From: Mycobacterium pinniadriaticum
Lineage (GTDB): Bacteria; Actinomycetota; Actinomycetes; Mycobacteriales; Mycobacteriaceae
Assembly: GCF_026242045.1 (NCBI RefSeq)
Contig: NZ_JAPJDO010000008.1
Location: 164,303-228,302 of the forward strand
Direction: 5' to 3'
Length of the DNA: 64,000 nt
A model generated the notes under the pieces. That model ran no database searches. It was not told the DNA's origin and saw only the letters and a list, made by a program, of their open reading frames with translations. A program made the position numbers and the translations under genes. Below are positions 1 to 8,810 of this stretch, in pieces. Within the stretch, counting starts at the first letter, position 1; each line of letters starts with the position of its first letter.

Positions 1-381
1 GCCCACCCGGTGGATCCGCCGGCTGGCAGGCGTGTAGTGCGTGGGGCTGAGCACCTCGTCGAAGCGGTCCCGTACGGTCTCGGAATCCAGTTCCTCCCAG
101 GTGACTTCCTCCGGCGGCCCCTCCGGCCTCTCGGTTTCCACCACCGAGGACGACGTCACCTCCAACTCGGTGTGCGGCGCGTGCAGGTCGAAAGCCGTTA
201 CCGCCGTGCCCCAGTAGTCGACATACCGGTAGGACCGGGTCGCCGGGATGGTTTCGACGCGGTTGAGGATGACGTTCTGCCGGGAATCCGAACGCGGCGT
301 GAGCCGGGCTTCGTTGTAGGAGGCGGTGACGGGAGACTTGTAGGCGTACCCCGTCGCGTGCACGACCCGCATGCGCCACAT
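1..381 (-). CDS. Transglutaminase-like protein, N-terminal part (cut by window edge)
   Basis: The 127 visible N-terminal codons start at an ATG (381) and read MWRMRVVHATGYAYKSPVTA, then a conserved NEARLTPR stretch. This matches the beta-rich N-terminal domain that precedes the transglutaminase/protease core in the Rv2409c family; the catalytic Cys-His-Asp core lies outside the window. The gene sits 31 bp after the alpha-E gene and, with the ATP-grasp gene, forms the three-gene set known across bacteria and predicted to make or modify a peptide through amide bonds. An upstream ATG at 410 runs into a stop after nine codons, which supports the start given. Substrate unknown. Confidence 0.85.
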   Translation of the reverse strand, partial: MWRMRVVHATGYAYKSPVTASYNEARLTPRSDSRQNVILNRVETIPATRSYRYVDYWGTAVTAFDLHAPHTELEVTSSSVVETERPEGPPEEVTWEELDSETVRDRFDEVLSPTHYTPASRRIHRVG

Positions 382-412
382 CAGCTGATTCTCTTCGCGC
401 AGGCGCTCATCG

Positions 413-1390
413 TTAGATCTCCCCTTCTTCAATGACCAGCGCACCGTGCTGGCCCGCGTCCGACCAGGCGACCCACGGTGCGGAGTGGAAGTATTGCAGC
501 GCTACCGCTTCCCCGACGTCCCGGCACATCTCCTGCAGCCCGGCCAGCCGCTCTTCGAGCGACTCCAACAGCACGCCTGGCCGGATGAACTCGAGCTCGC
601 TTCTGGCCCGGCCGAGCAGACGCTGCGCCTCGGCGGTGGACCCGACCCGGTTGTGCTGGCGATGCATCAGTTCGTCGAGGCTGTGCTCGGCCAGCTTCAG
701 CGAGTAGTAGACCGACCGCGGAAAAAGCCGGTCCAGCAACATGAATTCGACGACCCGGCTGGCGTCGAGTACGCCGCGGTAGGTCCGCAGATAGGTGTCG
801 TGCCCACCGGCGGAGCGCAACACCGTCACCCAGGCCGGCGAGGACGCGCTGTCTCCTACCCGGGACAGCAGCAGCCGCACCGTCATGTCGACCCGCTCGA
901 TTGCTCGGCCCAGCACCAGAAAGCGGTAGCCGTCGTCGCGGGACAGGGTCGAGTCGGCCAGCCCGGCGAACATGGCTGCTCGACCCTCGATGAAGCTGAA
1001 GAACTCGTGCGGGCCGAGCCGACGCGCCGCGCGTTCGCGTTCGGCGAGCGCGTTGTAGGTCGTGTTGAGACACTCCCACATGTCCGAGGACGTGACTTCC
1101 CTTGCCGAGCGGGCATTTTCGCGCGCGGCAGAGATGGCATCGACGATCGAGCAGCCGCCCTCCAGCTCCCGGCTGAACGCCACCAAGTCGGTCAGTGACC
1201 ACAGGTCGAGCTGGTGTTTGGGCGGCTCGATGCCCAACACCTGCAGCAGCACCCGGGAGGTCTGGTCGGGGTCGACGCTGGAGTCTTCGAGCAGCTGGTG
1301 GACGGTGATGTCGAGAATCCGGGCGGTGTCATCGGCACGCTCGACATAGCGGCCGATCCAGTACAGCGCCTCGGCGTTGCGGGCGAGCAT
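413..1390 (-). CDS. Alpha-E domain protein (Rv2410c-like)
   Basis: This 325-residue, mostly helical protein begins MLARNAEALYWIGRYVERAD, the signature opening of the alpha-E (COG2307) family. No catalytic function is established for the family. It is nearly always encoded beside a circularly permuted ATP-grasp ligase and a transglutaminase-like protein, and is thought to help that ligase build or modify a peptide. The start codon overlaps the stop of the upstream ATP-grasp gene by one base (TGATG), which implies translational coupling. Length is normal for the family. Confidence 0.9.
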   Translation of the reverse strand: MLARNAEALYWIGRYVERADDTARILDITVHQLLEDSSVDPDQTSRVLLQVLGIEPPKHQLDLWSLTDLVAFSRELEGGCSIVDAISAARENARSAREVTSSDMWECLNTTYNALAERERAARRLGPHEFFSFIEGRAAMFAGLADSTLSRDDGYRFLVLGRAIERVDMTVRLLLSRVGDSASSPAWVTVLRSAGGHDTYLRTYRGVLDASRVVEFMLLDRLFPRSVYYSLKLAEHSLDELMHRQHNRVGSTAEAQRLLGRARSELEFIRPGVLLESLEERLAGLQEMCRDVGEAVALQYFHSAPWVAWSDAGQHGALVIEEGEI

Positions 1391-3066
1391 CAGCGCATCA
1401 CCTGCTGTTGCTGCTGCTGGCTCTGCTGCTGCTGGCCCTGCTGGTGCAGGCTGAAGGACTGCTCGGAGCCCTTCTCGGCGGGCTGCGCCTTGGACGGCTT
1501 GGGAATCTTGCGAACGATCTCAGCGGCGCCGAGTTCACGGGCGGCCACCGACGAGCGCGATGCCAGCACCCAGGTGTCCTTGGACCCACCGCCCTGGCTG
1601 GAGTTGACCACCAGCGACCCTTCGGTAAGGGCGACCCGGGTCAGCCCGCCGGGCAGCACCCACACCTCTTCCCCGTCATTGACGGCGAACGGGCGCAGAT
1701 CGACGTGCCGCGGCGCCAGGGCGTCCCCGACCTTGGTGGGCACCGTCGACAGCTGCACCACCGGCTGGGCGATCCAGCCGCGTGGATCGCCGATGACCTT
1801 CTTGCGGATGGTGGCCAGTTCCTTCTCGGAGGCGTCTGGACCGAACACGATCCCGTAGCCGCCGGAGCCCTCGACCGGTTTGATCACCAACTCGTCGAGA
1901 CGGTCGAGCACCTCTTCGCGTTCCTCCTCAAGCCAGCAGCGCAGCGTGTCGACGTTGGCCAGCGACGGCTTCTCACCGAGGTAGTACTCGATGATGGTCG
2001 GCACATAGGTGTAGACGAGTTTGTCGTCGCCCACGCCGTTGCCGACCGCACTGGAGATCACGACGTTGCCGGCGCGGGCCGCGTTGAGCAGGCCCGCCAC
2101 CCCCAGCACCGAGTCGGGACGGAATTGCATCGGGTCCAGGAAGTCGTCGTCGATGCGGCGATAGATCACGTCGACCTGGCGCTCCCCCTCGGTGGTGCGC
2201 ATGTAGACCACGTTGTCTCGGCAGAACAGGTCGCGGCCCTCGACCAGCTCCACCCCCATCTGCCGGGCCAGCAGGGAGTGCTCGAAATAGGCCGAGTTGA
2301 ACGGGCCGGGGGTGAGGACGACGACGGTGGGGTCGGCCTCGTTGGTGGCCGCGGCGTTGCGCAGCGCCCGGAGCAGATGAGACGAGTAGTCGCCGACCGC
2401 GCGCACCCGATGGGTCGCGAACAGGTTCGGGAAGACCCGGGCCATGGTGCGCCGGTTCTCCATCACGTACGAAACACCCGACGGGGATCGCAGGTTGTCC
2501 TCCAGCACGCGGAAGGTGCCCTGCGCGTCACGGATCAGGTCGATACCGGCGACGTGGATGCGCACACCGTTGGGCGGGTTGATCCCGGCGGCCTGCCGGT
2601 GGAAGTGCTCGCAGGAGGTGATCAACCGGCGCGGGATCACACCGTCACGCAGGATCTCCTGATCGCCGTAGATGTCGTCGAGATACATCTCCAGCGCCTT
2701 GACCCGCTGGGTGATGCCCCGTTCGAGCCGGGACCACTCGGCCGCGGAGATGACCCGCGGCACCAGGTCCAGCGGAAAGGGCCGCTCCTGGCCGGACAGC
2801 GAGAACGTGATGCCCTGGTCGATGAAGGCGCGGCCCAGCGCCTCTGCCCTGGCTTCCAGGTCATCGGCGTCCGATGGGGCGAGTTCGGCGTGGATGCCCT
2901 TGTAGGGACCGCGGACGTTGCCCTGGTTGTCGAACATCTCGTCGAACGCCTTGGCGTAGGAGCCCAGGTCGTTGTAGCCGCCGAAGATGTGGTCATGACT
3001 GCGCGCCTGTTTCGAACCATTGCGCGACGACCGACTGGTTTCCGGGGGCAAGGTACGAAGGCTCAC
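1390..3066 (-). CDS. Circularly permuted type 2 ATP-grasp protein (Rv2411c-like)
   Basis: 558 residues from a GTG start. The body carries COG2308 features: FRVLEDNLRSPSGVSYVMEN near residue 190, IDLIRDAQG before it, and the late ATP-grasp segment DELVIKPVEGSGGYGIVFG near residue 390, followed by DLRPFAVN. Family members are predicted ATP-dependent amide ligases joining a carboxylate to an amine; no substrate is known. The last 22 residues form an unusual glutamine-rich tail (12 Gln in HQQGQQQQSQQQQQQ plus VMR). It is the first gene of the operon with alpha-E and the transglutaminase-like protein, and is divergent from rpsT. Confidence 0.9.
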   Translation of the reverse strand: MSLRTLPPETSRSSRNGSKQARSHDHIFGGYNDLGSYAKAFDEMFDNQGNVRGPYKGIHAELAPSDADDLEARAEALGRAFIDQGITFSLSGQERPFPLDLVPRVISAAEWSRLERGITQRVKALEMYLDDIYGDQEILRDGVIPRRLITSCEHFHRQAAGINPPNGVRIHVAGIDLIRDAQGTFRVLEDNLRSPSGVSYVMENRRTMARVFPNLFATHRVRAVGDYSSHLLRALRNAAATNEADPTVVVLTPGPFNSAYFEHSLLARQMGVELVEGRDLFCRDNVVYMRTTEGERQVDVIYRRIDDDFLDPMQFRPDSVLGVAGLLNAARAGNVVISSAVGNGVGDDKLVYTYVPTIIEYYLGEKPSLANVDTLRCWLEEEREEVLDRLDELVIKPVEGSGGYGIVFGPDASEKELATIRKKVIGDPRGWIAQPVVQLSTVPTKVGDALAPRHVDLRPFAVNDGEEVWVLPGGLTRVALTEGSLVVNSSQGGGSKDTWVLASRSSVAARELGAAEIVRKIPKPSKAQPAEKGSEQSFSLHQQGQQQQSQQQQQQVMR

Positions 3067-3118
3067 CTGTCACATGCTGCACCACGATCGCCGTTTCGGC
3101 AGGCCAGTGAGCTCGACT

Positions 3119-3148
3119 TTGGGAGATTCACACCCAGACTGGTACCCT
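3119..3148 (+). promoter_or_regulatory. Candidate SigA-type promoter of rpsT
   Basis: TTGGGA (3119-3124) and TACCCT (3143-3148) are separated by 18 bp, a reasonable housekeeping -35/-10 pair. It would give a transcript starting near 3155 and a leader of about 70 bases before the rpsT GTG. The 158-bp gap also has to hold the promoter of the divergent ATP-grasp operon, for which I see no clear boxes. Confidence 0.5.
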
Positions 3149-3224
3149 GAGCAGTCGCTGCCCGAGGGCCCGACGGCCCCGGCAAGACAGAGACCCCAAA
3201 GCAAGAAAATCGAGGAACTAACGC

Positions 3225-3485
3225 GTGGCCAACATCAAGTCGCAGGAAAAGCGCATCCGCACCAACGAGCGGCGCCGGGTGCGCAACAAGTCGGTGAAGA
3301 GTTCGCTTCACACCGCGATCCGCGGATTCCGCGAGGCCGCTGCCGAGGGCGACAAGGATAAGGCCGCCGAGCTGCTCGCGTCGACCAGCCGCAAGCTGGA
3401 CAAGGCCGCAAGCAAGGGCGTCATTCACAAGAACCAGGCGGCGAACAAGAAGTCCGCGCTGGCTCAGGCCCTCAACAAGCTCTGA
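3225..3485 (+). CDS. rpsT: 30S ribosomal protein S20
   Basis: The 86-residue product ([20 protein letters not shown]...) is a typical S20: basic, three-helix, binding 16S rRNA in the small subunit. Translation starts at a GTG. Length and sequence are full and normal. The gene stands alone on this strand, divergent from the ATP-grasp operon and abutting holA tail to tail, with the two stop codons adjacent (3485/3486). Confidence 0.97.
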   Translation: MANIKSQEKRIRTNERRRVRNKSVKSSLHTAIRGFREAAAEGDKDKAAELLASTSRKLDKAASKGVIHKNQAANKKSALAQALNKL

Positions 3486-4460
3486 TCACTCCCGGCCGCC
3501 CCCGGCGGCCAATTGCGCCACTTTGCGCACCGCATCCTCCAGGACGTAGTCGGCGTCGGCTGCTGCGCCCTTGACGTCGGCATTCAGCGCCGCCACCAGC
3601 CGGATCGCCGTCGCCACCTTCTCCCGCGACCAGCGCCGCGACTGTTTCTGAGCCTTCTGGATGCGCCACGGCGGCATCCCCAGCTCACCGGCCAGCCGGT
3701 ATGGGTCGCCCGAGATCGGGCCGACCCTCGCGATCGCGTGCACCGCCTCGGCCAGCGCGTCGGCCAGGACGACGTGCGGCACGCCGCGCATCATCGCCCA
3801 CCGCAGCGCCTCGGCCGACCCGGCGACATCACCGACGACGGCCTTGTCCGCGATATCGAACCCGGACACCTCCGCCTTACCGCTGTGGTAGCGCTGGACC
3901 GCGACCGCGTCGATGCGGCCGGCGGTGTCGGCGACCAGCTGCGAGCAGGCCGAGGCGAGCTCCCGGATATCGGAGCCGACGGCATCGAGCAGCGCGGTGA
4001 CGGTGTCGTCGTCGACCTTGACCTTCAACGTGCGGAACTCGGCGCGGACGAAGTCGGCCCGCTCGGTGGCCTTGGCGATCTTGGCGCAGGCGTGGACCTG
4101 GGCGCCGAGTTTCTTGAGCTGGTCGGCCAGTGCCTTGGCCCGCCCGCCGCCGGAGTGCACGACGGCCAGCACGGTGCCGGGCGGGAGGTCGGCGGCCGCC
4201 GTGGCGATCAGTTCGACGGCGTCCTTACCGGCTTCGGCGGCCGATTCGAGCACCACCACCCGCTCGTCGGCGAACAGCGACGGGCTGAGCAGTTCGGCGA
4301 GCTCGTTGACCGACACCTCGCCGGCGCGCAGGCGATCCACCGGGACATCGGGGCTGCCCGCCGCCGCGCGGGCGACGCGCAGCACCTCGGAGATCGCGCG
4401 ATCGACGAGTAATTCCTCGTCACCCAGGATCAAATGCAGGCCGGCCACCGTCGCGCTCAC
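3486..4460 (-). CDS. holA: DNA polymerase III subunit delta
   Basis: A 324-residue clamp-loader subunit of the replicative polymerase, which opens the beta sliding clamp. It has the delta architecture: an N-terminal nucleotide-binding-like fold ([20 protein letters not shown]), a middle region with [19 protein letters not shown], and a C-terminal collar helix bundle ([19 protein letters not shown]). The GTG at 4460 gives a 41-bp overlap with the end of comEC; GTG or CTG codons a few residues later could be the true start. Third gene of the run comEA-comEC-holA, as in Rv2415c-Rv2413c. Confidence 0.95.
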   Translation of the reverse strand: MSATVAGLHLILGDEELLVDRAISEVLRVARAAAGSPDVPVDRLRAGEVSVNELAELLSPSLFADERVVVLESAAEAGKDAVELIATAAADLPPGTVLAVVHSGGGRAKALADQLKKLGAQVHACAKIAKATERADFVRAEFRTLKVKVDDDTVTALLDAVGSDIRELASACSQLVADTAGRIDAVAVQRYHSGKAEVSGFDIADKAVVGDVAGSAEALRWAMMRGVPHVVLADALAEAVHAIARVGPISGDPYRLAGELGMPPWRIQKAQKQSRRWSREKVATAIRLVAALNADVKGAAADADYVLEDAVRKVAQLAAGGGRE

Positions 4461-5955
4461 GACACGATCGTTTCACGACCGGCTGACACCGGCGGACACC
4501 GGCCGAGACCCGTCGACACACCAGCACGGCGGCCAGGGTGACTGTGCCGACCGTCACCACCCCGGCGAGCCCCGACGGCACCGGCACCGCGGCACCGGGA
4601 ACCTTCGCGGCGGTCGACGCGACATGTAGCAGCCACCAGAGCTCGGGGCCGGTGAAACGGATCAACAGCCCACCGGCGGGCGCCCACACCCAGCACACCG
4701 CCGCCGCCGCGGTCCCCAGCACAGTGATCGGTGGAATCACCGCCGCCACAGCCACATTGGCCAACACGCCGACCACGCTCAGGCGACCGGAGATCGCCGC
4801 CACCAACGGTGCGGTGACCAGTTGAGCGGCCATCGCGATGCAGACCGCGTCGGCCAACGGCTTGGGCCAGCCACGCGCGACCAACCGCGCTGACCAGCCC
4901 GGGGCCAACAGGACAAGCGCAGCGGTCGCCGACACCGACAGCGCGAAGCCGGCGTCGACCGCCAATTGTGGTGCCACGGTGAGCAATCCGAGCACGGTCG
5001 CCGCCAATGTCGGAATCGCCTGGCCTCGGCGGGCGGACAGAACCGCGACGAGCGCGATACCGCCCATCACCGCGGCCCGCAGCACGCTCGCGGTCGGTTG
5101 CACCAGGACGACGAACGCCACCAGCGCGACGGCGGCCAGGCCGACGGCGATCCGCGGGCCAACGAGGCTCACCGACAGCAGCACCGCTGCGCACACGATC
5201 GTGACGTTGGCTCCCGATACCGCGGTCAGATGGGTGAGCCCGGCGATGCGGAACTGCGCTGTGGTGGCCGCAGATACCGCGGAGGTGTCACCAAGCACGA
5301 GCCCGGGCAATATCGCGGCCTGGTCCCCTGGCAGCACATCGCGGGCCACGGCGGCGAACCGCGCGCGAACCGCCCGGGCCGCCCGCTGTATCGGGGATGC
5401 CCGGCCGAGGGCCGGTTCACCGCTGGCGTTGAGTACCGCCACGGTGAGATCGTGGCGGCTCGGGCGGGTGACTCGGGCCGTGAACCGGGCAGGCTGGCCC
5501 GGCATCAACTCGCCGAAGCCAAGCACCGGAGCGAAAACCACTACGGCACCCGATATTTCACCACCGTCCAATTCGACCAGCGCGCCACGGAACATCAACC
5601 GCCCGTTACCCAGCGGCCTGGGCTCCTCCCGCGGTTTCACCGTGACCGTGGCTACGGTGCCGAACCGGTGCCCGACCGGATGGTCCCGAACCGCGTCACT
5701 GCGCACCGCCGCCGCGAGCGCGAAAGCCGCCCCAAGCATGGCCGGGCCGATCACTGCGACGGCGGCGGCCCTCAGGGCGGGCCGGGTCTCGCCGCACCAT
5801 CGGGCCAGCGCGGCCCAGCCGAGCCCGATGACCGTGCACACCACGGCCAGCGCCGGGCCGACCGTCCAGGTGATCCCCACAGCCGTGGCCACCCAGGCGG
5901 TCGCCGCGGCCGGCACCAAGCGCAGATCCAGGCGGGTAGTGGCGGCATCGGTCAC
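4420..5955 (-). CDS. ComEC/Rec2-type membrane protein lacking the metallo-beta-lactamase domain
   Basis: This 511-residue polytopic membrane protein has the ComEC channel signature [20 protein letters not shown] near residue 240, followed by about ten hydrophobic segments. ComEC forms the inner-membrane channel for single-stranded DNA uptake in competent bacteria. The protein stops after the membrane domain (…[18 protein letters not shown]) and so lacks the C-terminal metallo-beta-lactamase-like nuclease domain of full-length ComEC (about 750 residues); the M. tuberculosis homologue is similarly short. It overlaps comEA by 4 bp (ATGA) and holA by 41 bp. Natural transformation is not generally established in mycobacteria, so its role here is uncertain. 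Confidence 0.88.
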   Translation of the reverse strand: MTDAATTRLDLRLVPAAATAWVATAVGITWTVGPALAVVCTVIGLGWAALARWCGETRPALRAAAVAVIGPAMLGAAFALAAAVRSDAVRDHPVGHRFGTVATVTVKPREEPRPLGNGRLMFRGALVELDGGEISGAVVVFAPVLGFGELMPGQPARFTARVTRPSRHDLTVAVLNASGEPALGRASPIQRAARAVRARFAAVARDVLPGDQAAILPGLVLGDTSAVSAATTAQFRIAGLTHLTAVSGANVTIVCAAVLLSVSLVGPRIAVGLAAVALVAFVVLVQPTASVLRAAVMGGIALVAVLSARRGQAIPTLAATVLGLLTVAPQLAVDAGFALSVSATAALVLLAPGWSARLVARGWPKPLADAVCIAMAAQLVTAPLVAAISGRLSVVGVLANVAVAAVIPPITVLGTAAAAVCWVWAPAGGLLIRFTGPELWWLLHVASTAAKVPGAAVPVPSGLAGVVTVGTVTLAAVLVCRRVSAGVRRCQPVVKRSCRERDGGRPAFDPG

Positions 5956-6749
5956 ACCCGGACCAATGCCCGCAATTTGTCCAGCCGCGCTGGACCGATG
6001 CCGTCGACGTCGCCGAGCTGGTCGACGCTGGTGAACTTCCCGTTGGCGTCGCGCCAGGCCACGATGGCGGCGGCGGTCACCGGCCCGAGGCCGGGCAGTG
6101 CGTCGAGCTGCTCGACGGTGGCGGTGTTCAGGTCGACCGGTTCGGCCGATGGTCGGTTGCCCGGCGCCGCAGAAGCGGCGGGCGGCGACCCGCCGCTGAC
6201 CGAGCTGCCCAATGAGGTGGGCTGGCCCGTCGGTGTTGCGATGCCGACGACGATCTGTTCGCCGTCACTGAGGTGACGGGCGAGGTTGAGTCCGAGCGTG
6301 TCGGCCCCGTCGATCGCGCCGCCGGCGGCCGATACCGCGTCGGCGATGCGGGCATCCGGGGCCAGCGTCACCAGGCCTGGTTTGGCGACCAATCCGACGA
6401 CGCTGACCACGACCGGCTGGTTGGGGTCGGGGCCCGGCGGGCGGGCAGCAGCGGAGGACACCATTTCCACCGGGGGGAGCTTGGCCGACACCACCGGCGG
6501 TGGATCGTCACGCATCAGCGTGAACACCGTGACGAGCAGGGCGATGACGGCGATCACCGCCAGCGCGATACCGCCGGTGCGGCCCGGGTCGGCCCGCACC
6601 GCGGCCAGCCAGCCCGCACCGCGGTCGGCCTGCCCGGCGGGGATCCAGCTCGCTACCGGAATGTCCTCGCCGGCCTCGTCGTCGGCGTCAGCTGCGTCAC
6701 CGGGACGCAGCCTACGGTGCAGGCTTGCCAGCGGCTGCTCGGTTCGCAT
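5952..6749 (-). CDS. ComEA-like helix-hairpin-helix DNA-binding protein
   Basis: 265 residues from ATG 6749 (MRTEQPLASLHRRL). A cytoplasmic N-terminus is followed by one membrane helix (IALAVIAVIALLVTVFTLM, about residues 60-80), a SLBB-type domain (VVVSVVGLVAKPGLVTLAPD) and a C-terminal tandem helix-hairpin-helix (DLNTATVEQLDALPGLGPVT ... GDVDGIGPARLDKLRALV). ComEA proteins bind incoming double-stranded DNA outside the membrane and hand it to ComEC. First gene of the comEA-comEC-holA unit. Upstream codons remain open in frame, but this start gives the family's usual N-terminus. Confidence 0.9.
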   Translation of the reverse strand: MRTEQPLASLHRRLRPGDAADADDEAGEDIPVASWIPAGQADRGAGWLAAVRADPGRTGGIALAVIAVIALLVTVFTLMRDDPPPVVSAKLPPVEMVSSAAARPPGPDPNQPVVVSVVGLVAKPGLVTLAPDARIADAVSAAGGAIDGADTLGLNLARHLSDGEQIVVGIATPTGQPTSLGSSVSGGSPPAASAAPGNRPSAEPVDLNTATVEQLDALPGLGPVTAAAIVAWRDANGKFTSVDQLGDVDGIGPARLDKLRALVRV

Positions 6750-6907
6750 GCCGCGACCGTAAGCCGCGCCGCGAACGCGACTCGGCCGCCAGGGGCGTCC
6801 GACGGACTCCCCTGTGGACGAAACCGAGACTGGGGACTGCGCCTGGCACTTCGCCTGAGGTAAAACCCTCAGGAGTGTCACGTGCCGCCAGTCGAGGAGG
6901 ACTCCCC

Positions 6908-7975
6908 ATGACCGCCACCGCCGGCCGACCCATCCGGGTGATCCAGTGGACCACCGGCAACATCGGCCGCCGGTCGTTGCACGCGATCATCAACAGGCCG
7001 GACCTCGAGCTGGTCGGGGTGTACGCCCACGGCGCCGACAAGCTGGGAGTCGATGCCGCCGAACTGTCCGGCTGGCCCGAACCGACCGGCATCACCGCGA
7101 CCAACGACATCGACGCGCTGCTGGCGGCCAAGCCGGACGCCTGCTGCTACAACCCGTTGTGGCCCAGTGTCGACGAGCTGGTGCGGTTACTGGAGGCCGG
7201 GGTCAACGTATGTTCGTCGGCGGCCTGGATCACCGGCGGCAAGCAGACCCCCGACGACCTGACCAGGATCCGAAAGGCCTGTGAAAAAGGCAATTCCACG
7301 ATCTTCGGCAGCGGCGCGCACCCCGGGATGACGAATATGGTCGGCATGGTGCTATCAGGCGCCTGCGAGAGTGTCGAGGAGATCCGCATCACCGAGTCGG
7401 TGGATTGTTCGACGTATGAGTCGGCGGGCACCCAGTCCGCGATGGGCTTCGGTTGCGATCCGAACACCCCCGGACTGGAAGACAGCGTGCGCCGCGAGAG
7501 TGAGGTGTTCGCCGAGTCGGCGGCGATGATGGCCGATGCGATCGGCGCGCATCTGGACCGGATGACCTTCGACGTCACGTTCACCACCGCGACCGGTGAC
7601 AGCGACCTCGGATTCATGATGATCCCGAAGGGCACCGTCGGCGGCGTCTACGGCTACCACCGGGGCTGGGTGGGTGAGCGCAACGTCGTCAGCGTCGGCT
7701 TCAACTGGATCATGGGCAGCCACGTGGTCCCACCGAAGCCACTCGAACACGGTCACGTCATCCAGGTGTTCGGTGTGCCCAACATGCGCACGGTGCTGCA
7801 CTGCCTGCCGCCGAAGAACTGGGCCGAACCCGGCTTCATGGGGCTGGGCATGATCTACACCGCGATGCCGGTGACCAACGCCGTGCCCGCGGTGGTGGCG
7901 GCCGAACCGGGCATCGTGACGCTGGCCGACCTGCCGCCGGTCACCGGGCGGTTCAGCGAGGCTGGCCGGAGGTGA
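6908..7975 (+). CDS. NAD(P)H-dependent dehydrogenase of the dihydrodipicolinate reductase-like family
   Basis: A 355-residue Rossmann-fold protein. IRVIQWTTGNIGRRSLHAII near the N-terminus is the dinucleotide-binding loop, and FGSGAHPGMTNMVGMVLSG lies in the middle. It belongs to the family related to diaminopimelate and 2,4-diaminopentanoate dehydrogenases, common in mycobacteria and of largely unknown substrate. The ATG at 6908 has a strong ribosome binding site (GAGGAGGA, 6894-6901). It is monocistronic in appearance and divergent from comEA. Confidence 0.85.
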   Translation: MTATAGRPIRVIQWTTGNIGRRSLHAIINRPDLELVGVYAHGADKLGVDAAELSGWPEPTGITATNDIDALLAAKPDACCYNPLWPSVDELVRLLEAGVNVCSSAAWITGGKQTPDDLTRIRKACEKGNSTIFGSGAHPGMTNMVGMVLSGACESVEEIRITESVDCSTYESAGTQSAMGFGCDPNTPGLEDSVRRESEVFAESAAMMADAIGAHLDRMTFDVTFTTATGDSDLGFMMIPKGTVGGVYGYHRGWVGERNVVSVGFNWIMGSHVVPPKPLEHGHVIQVFGVPNMRTVLHCLPPKNWAEPGFMGLGMIYTAMPVTNAVPAVVAAEPGIVTLADLPPVTGRFSEAGRR

Positions 7976-8137
7976 CGCGGGCGTCGCTGGAGGCCAGGCG
8001 AGGCTGGAACCGGCCCCACGCGGTGGGCGGTTCGCGGGCTAAACCTGGGCGGGAATGGATCCGGACCGCGGTCCGTTTACTCCTTGGTGTAGCGCCGGGC
8101 ACCGGGTCCGGCAGCACCGGATCAAGGAGAAACCCCG

Positions 8138-8689
8138 ATGGCCGCACCGGCTCAGACCACCGAACTCAGCGCAGGAACCTGGGCGATCGACCCCGTCCAC
8201 TCGTCGATCAGCTTCTCGGCACGTCACCTTGTCGTCAGTAAGGTCCGTGGGACCTTCGGCACCTTCAGCGGTGCGGTGACCGTGGCCGCCGACGGCAGCC
8301 CGTCGGTATCCGCCGAAATCGACGTCGCCGCGGTCAACACCGGCAACGAACAGCGCGATGCGCATCTGCGATCGGCCGATTTCTTCGATGTCGAGAAGCA
8401 CCCGACCGCCACATTCACCTCGACCTCGGTGACCCCCGACGGTGAGGACTACACCCTCGAGGGTGATTTCACCCTCAAGGGGGTGACCCGGCGGATCACC
8501 ATGCCGCTGCAGTTCAACGGCGTCAATCCAGGCATGGGACATGGCGCGGTCGCCGGATTTGAGGCGTCAGTGGTGTTGAACCGCAAGGACTTCGGCATCG
8601 ATATCGACATGCCGCTGGAAACCGGCGGAGCCGTCGTCGGTGACAAGGTGACCGTCACGTTGGAGATCGAGGCGCTCCGGCAGGCGTGA
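8138..8689 (+). CDS. YceI family protein
   Basis: 183 residues with the lipocalin-like YceI signature: GTWAIDPVHSSISFSARHLV at the start, then RDAHLRSADFFDVEKHPTAT and GDFTLKGVTRRITMPLQFNG. YceI proteins bind isoprenoid-like lipids in a beta-barrel and some are secreted stress proteins. No signal peptide is visible here, so a cytoplasmic location is likely. A good ribosome binding site (AAGGAGAAACCCCG) precedes the ATG. A perfect hairpin follows it (8743-8788). Confidence 0.9.
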   Translation: MAAPAQTTELSAGTWAIDPVHSSISFSARHLVVSKVRGTFGTFSGAVTVAADGSPSVSAEIDVAAVNTGNEQRDAHLRSADFFDVEKHPTATFTSTSVTPDGEDYTLEGDFTLKGVTRRITMPLQFNGVNPGMGHGAVAGFEASVVLNRKDFGIDIDMPLETGGAVVGDKVTVTLEIEALRQA

Positions 8690-8742
8690 CGGGTCACCGC
8701 GGCGCGGTGATCCTGGCCGGCCTCCCCCGGCTGACCGGACCA

Positions 8743-8788
8743 AAGCGTTCCCCCTCCCGCCGATGGCCGGTCGGGAGGGGGAACGCTT
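8743..8788. terminator. Bidirectional hairpin terminator between the YceI and aquaporin genes
   Basis: A perfect 17-bp inverted repeat (8743-8759 with 8772-8788, arm AAGCGTTCCCCCTCCCG) has a 12-base loop. It lies between two convergent genes, 53 bp after the YceI stop and 22 bp from the aquaporin stop. No long T-run follows on either side, as is common for mycobacterial terminators. Confidence 0.8.
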
Positions 8789-8810
8789 GAGACGGACGGT
8801 GTGCAGATGT

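Noticed and set aside
1408..3150. A 580-codon plus-strand frame opposite the ATP-grasp gene
   Set aside because: Antisense to a conserved gene, with repetitive His/Arg/Gly composition and no recognisable domain.
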